From NCBI GenBank assembly GCA_003564655.1, contig PXES01000371.1, positions 1 through 14,452 on the forward strand: a stretch of 14,452 nt of DNA. Direction: 5' to 3'. Position 1 is the first letter of the stretch; every line of letters begins with the position of its first letter. Origin of the DNA: Paracoccaceae bacterium. Lineage in GTDB: Bacteria > Pseudomonadota > Alphaproteobacteria > Rhodobacterales > Rhodobacteraceae. The position numbers and the translations under genes are program-made. Under the pieces are notes generated by a model. It ran no database searches. It was not told where the DNA came from and saw only the letters and a list, made by a program, of their open reading frames with translations. This document shows, piece by piece, positions 13,576 through 14,452 of the stretch.

Positions 13576-14452
13576 TCAGGCTCCCGGCAAGACAAGCGCC
13601 CCCAGAAGAAGCGCCAACACCCCCATCGCCCGCGCATATAGCGCCAGCCCCCGGCGCAGGTGGCGCGGGGTCGGGTCCGGTGCTGTGCCGTTCACCCAGG
13701 GCTCGGCGGCGACGCCTTCGGCATAGGCGCGCGGCCCGGACAACCGCACGCCCAGCGCACCCGCCATCGCGGACTCGGGCCAGCCCGCATTGGGCGAGCG
13801 ATGCGTCCGGGCATCGCGGCCCATGCAGCGAAAGCTCGCCCCGACCCGCCCCGAGACCAGCGCGAACAGCGCCCCGGTCAGCCGCGCCGGGATCAGGTTC
13901 ACCAGATCATCAAGGCGTGCCGCCGCCCAGCCGAATTGGCGATAGCGTGCGGAGCGATAGCCAATCATCGAATCAAGCGTGTTGATGGCCTTGTAGGCCG
14001 CAATACCCGGCAGTCCCGCCAGCGCGCCCCAGAAGACCGGCGCCACGATCCCGTCAGAAGTGTTCTCGGCCAGGCTTTCCAGCGCCGCGCGCGCAATGCC
14101 CGGCGGGTCGAGCAGCGCCGGGTCGCGGCCGACGATCATCGCCACCGCCGCACGCGCGGCCTCGGTGTCGCCAGCCTCCAACGGGGCGGCCACAGCGGCG
14201 ACATGGCTGTGCATCGACCGCATCGCAACCAACGGCCAGGCAAGCACACCCCCAACCGCAACCCCGACCCAGCCCGCAGGCAGCGCAAGTTGCACGGCCA
14301 GAGCTGCCACCGCCACACAACCGACGACCAGAGCCACGGCCAGCGCGCCGCGGCCCCGCCGCCCCGGCGCCGGGGTGTTCAGCCGCCGCTCGAGCATCGT
14401 GATGGCCGCCCCGGCCCACGTTACCGGATGCCCGATCCGCGCATACAGCCAG
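13576..14452 (-). CDS. cbiB: adenosylcobinamide-phosphate synthase CbiB (CobD in Pseudomonas nomenclature), 5' end beyond the right edge
   Basis: An inner-membrane enzyme of the cobalamin pathway that attaches an aminopropanol (phosphate) side chain to adenosylcobyric acid. 291 residues are visible. The reading frame stays open to the window edge and the upstream codons read WLYARIGHPVTWAGAAITML, leading into LERRLN, the family's normal N-terminal region. The ATG at 14397 is therefore internal and only about 15-20 residues are missing. The central signature is intact: ENTSDGIVAPVFWGALAGLP, then AYKAINTLDSMIGYRSARY, FGWAAARLDDLVNLIPARLT and, near the C terminus, SPNAGWPESAMAGALGVRL. Several hydrophobic segments span the membrane, the last at the very end (MGVLALLLGALVLPGA). 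No other cobalamin gene is in the window; the partner genes may lie to the right. Confidence 0.94.
   Translation of the reverse strand, partial: WLYARIGHPVTWAGAAITMLERRLNTPAPGRRGRGALAVALVVGCVAVAALAVQLALPAGWVGVAVGGVLAWPLVAMRSMHSHVAAVAAPLEAGDTEAARAAVAMIVGRDPALLDPPGIARAALESLAENTSDGIVAPVFWGALAGLPGIAAYKAINTLDSMIGYRSARYRQFGWAAARLDDLVNLIPARLTGALFALVSGRVGASFRCMGRDARTHRSPNAGWPESAMAGALGVRLSGPRAYAEGVAAEPWVNGTAPDPTPRHLRRGLALYARAMGVLALLLGALVLPGA

Overview
The window is GC-rich bacterial DNA. Its gene content (TAXI-type TRAP transporter, paired ExbB-like and OmpA-like motor genes, M17 peptidase next to an NlpC/P60 hydrolase, CbiB) and protein style point to an alphaproteobacterium, most likely of the Rhodobacteraceae/Rhodobacterales. 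That placement is inference from family knowledge; no rRNA or other marker gene is present. I see no tRNA, rRNA, CRISPR array, insertion sequence or prophage gene.

Left part, all on the minus strand and read from right to left. A MotA/TolQ/ExbB-type channel (5215-6411) is followed 4 bases later by a MotB-like partner carrying an inner-membrane helix, a very long coiled coil and a C-terminal OmpA peptidoglycan-binding domain. The partner is split by one in-frame TAG codon at 4725-4727 into a 161-residue N-terminal piece and a 529-codon C-terminal piece. Next come a large inverted repeat containing a G-quadruplex motif (3010-3115), an M20 amidohydrolase (1787-2941), a TAXI-family solute-binding protein (586-1551), a strong intercistronic hairpin (536-567), and the start of the TRAP membrane subunit (1-471), which runs off the left edge.

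Middle. A Pro/Arg-rich hypothetical protein with one C-terminal membrane helix (6801-7454) and a small HNH nuclease (7515-7841) lie on the minus strand. Divergent from the HNH gene, on the plus strand, are a SgcJ/EcaC (NTF2-fold) protein (7905-8318), an M17 leucyl aminopeptidase with all catalytic residues (8391-9800), and an NlpC/P60 peptidase with SH3-like domains (9958-10791). Between the last two sits a hairpin whose loop is a four-tract G-quadruplex motif (9839-9887).

Right part, minus strand. A VgrG spike protein of a type VI secretion system (11511-13358) and a downstream DUF6931-like gene (10807-11418) form a two-gene unit that appears less GC-rich than its surroundings. It lies between the peptidase pair and a cobalamin gene, cbiB (13576 to beyond the right edge).

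The main points for follow-up are the interrupted, otherwise well-formed ion-driven motor pair with an unusually long periplasmic coil, the two hairpins containing G-quadruplex motifs, and the orphan vgrG unit with G homopolymers in its coding strand. I did not find a clearly new defence or mobile system.
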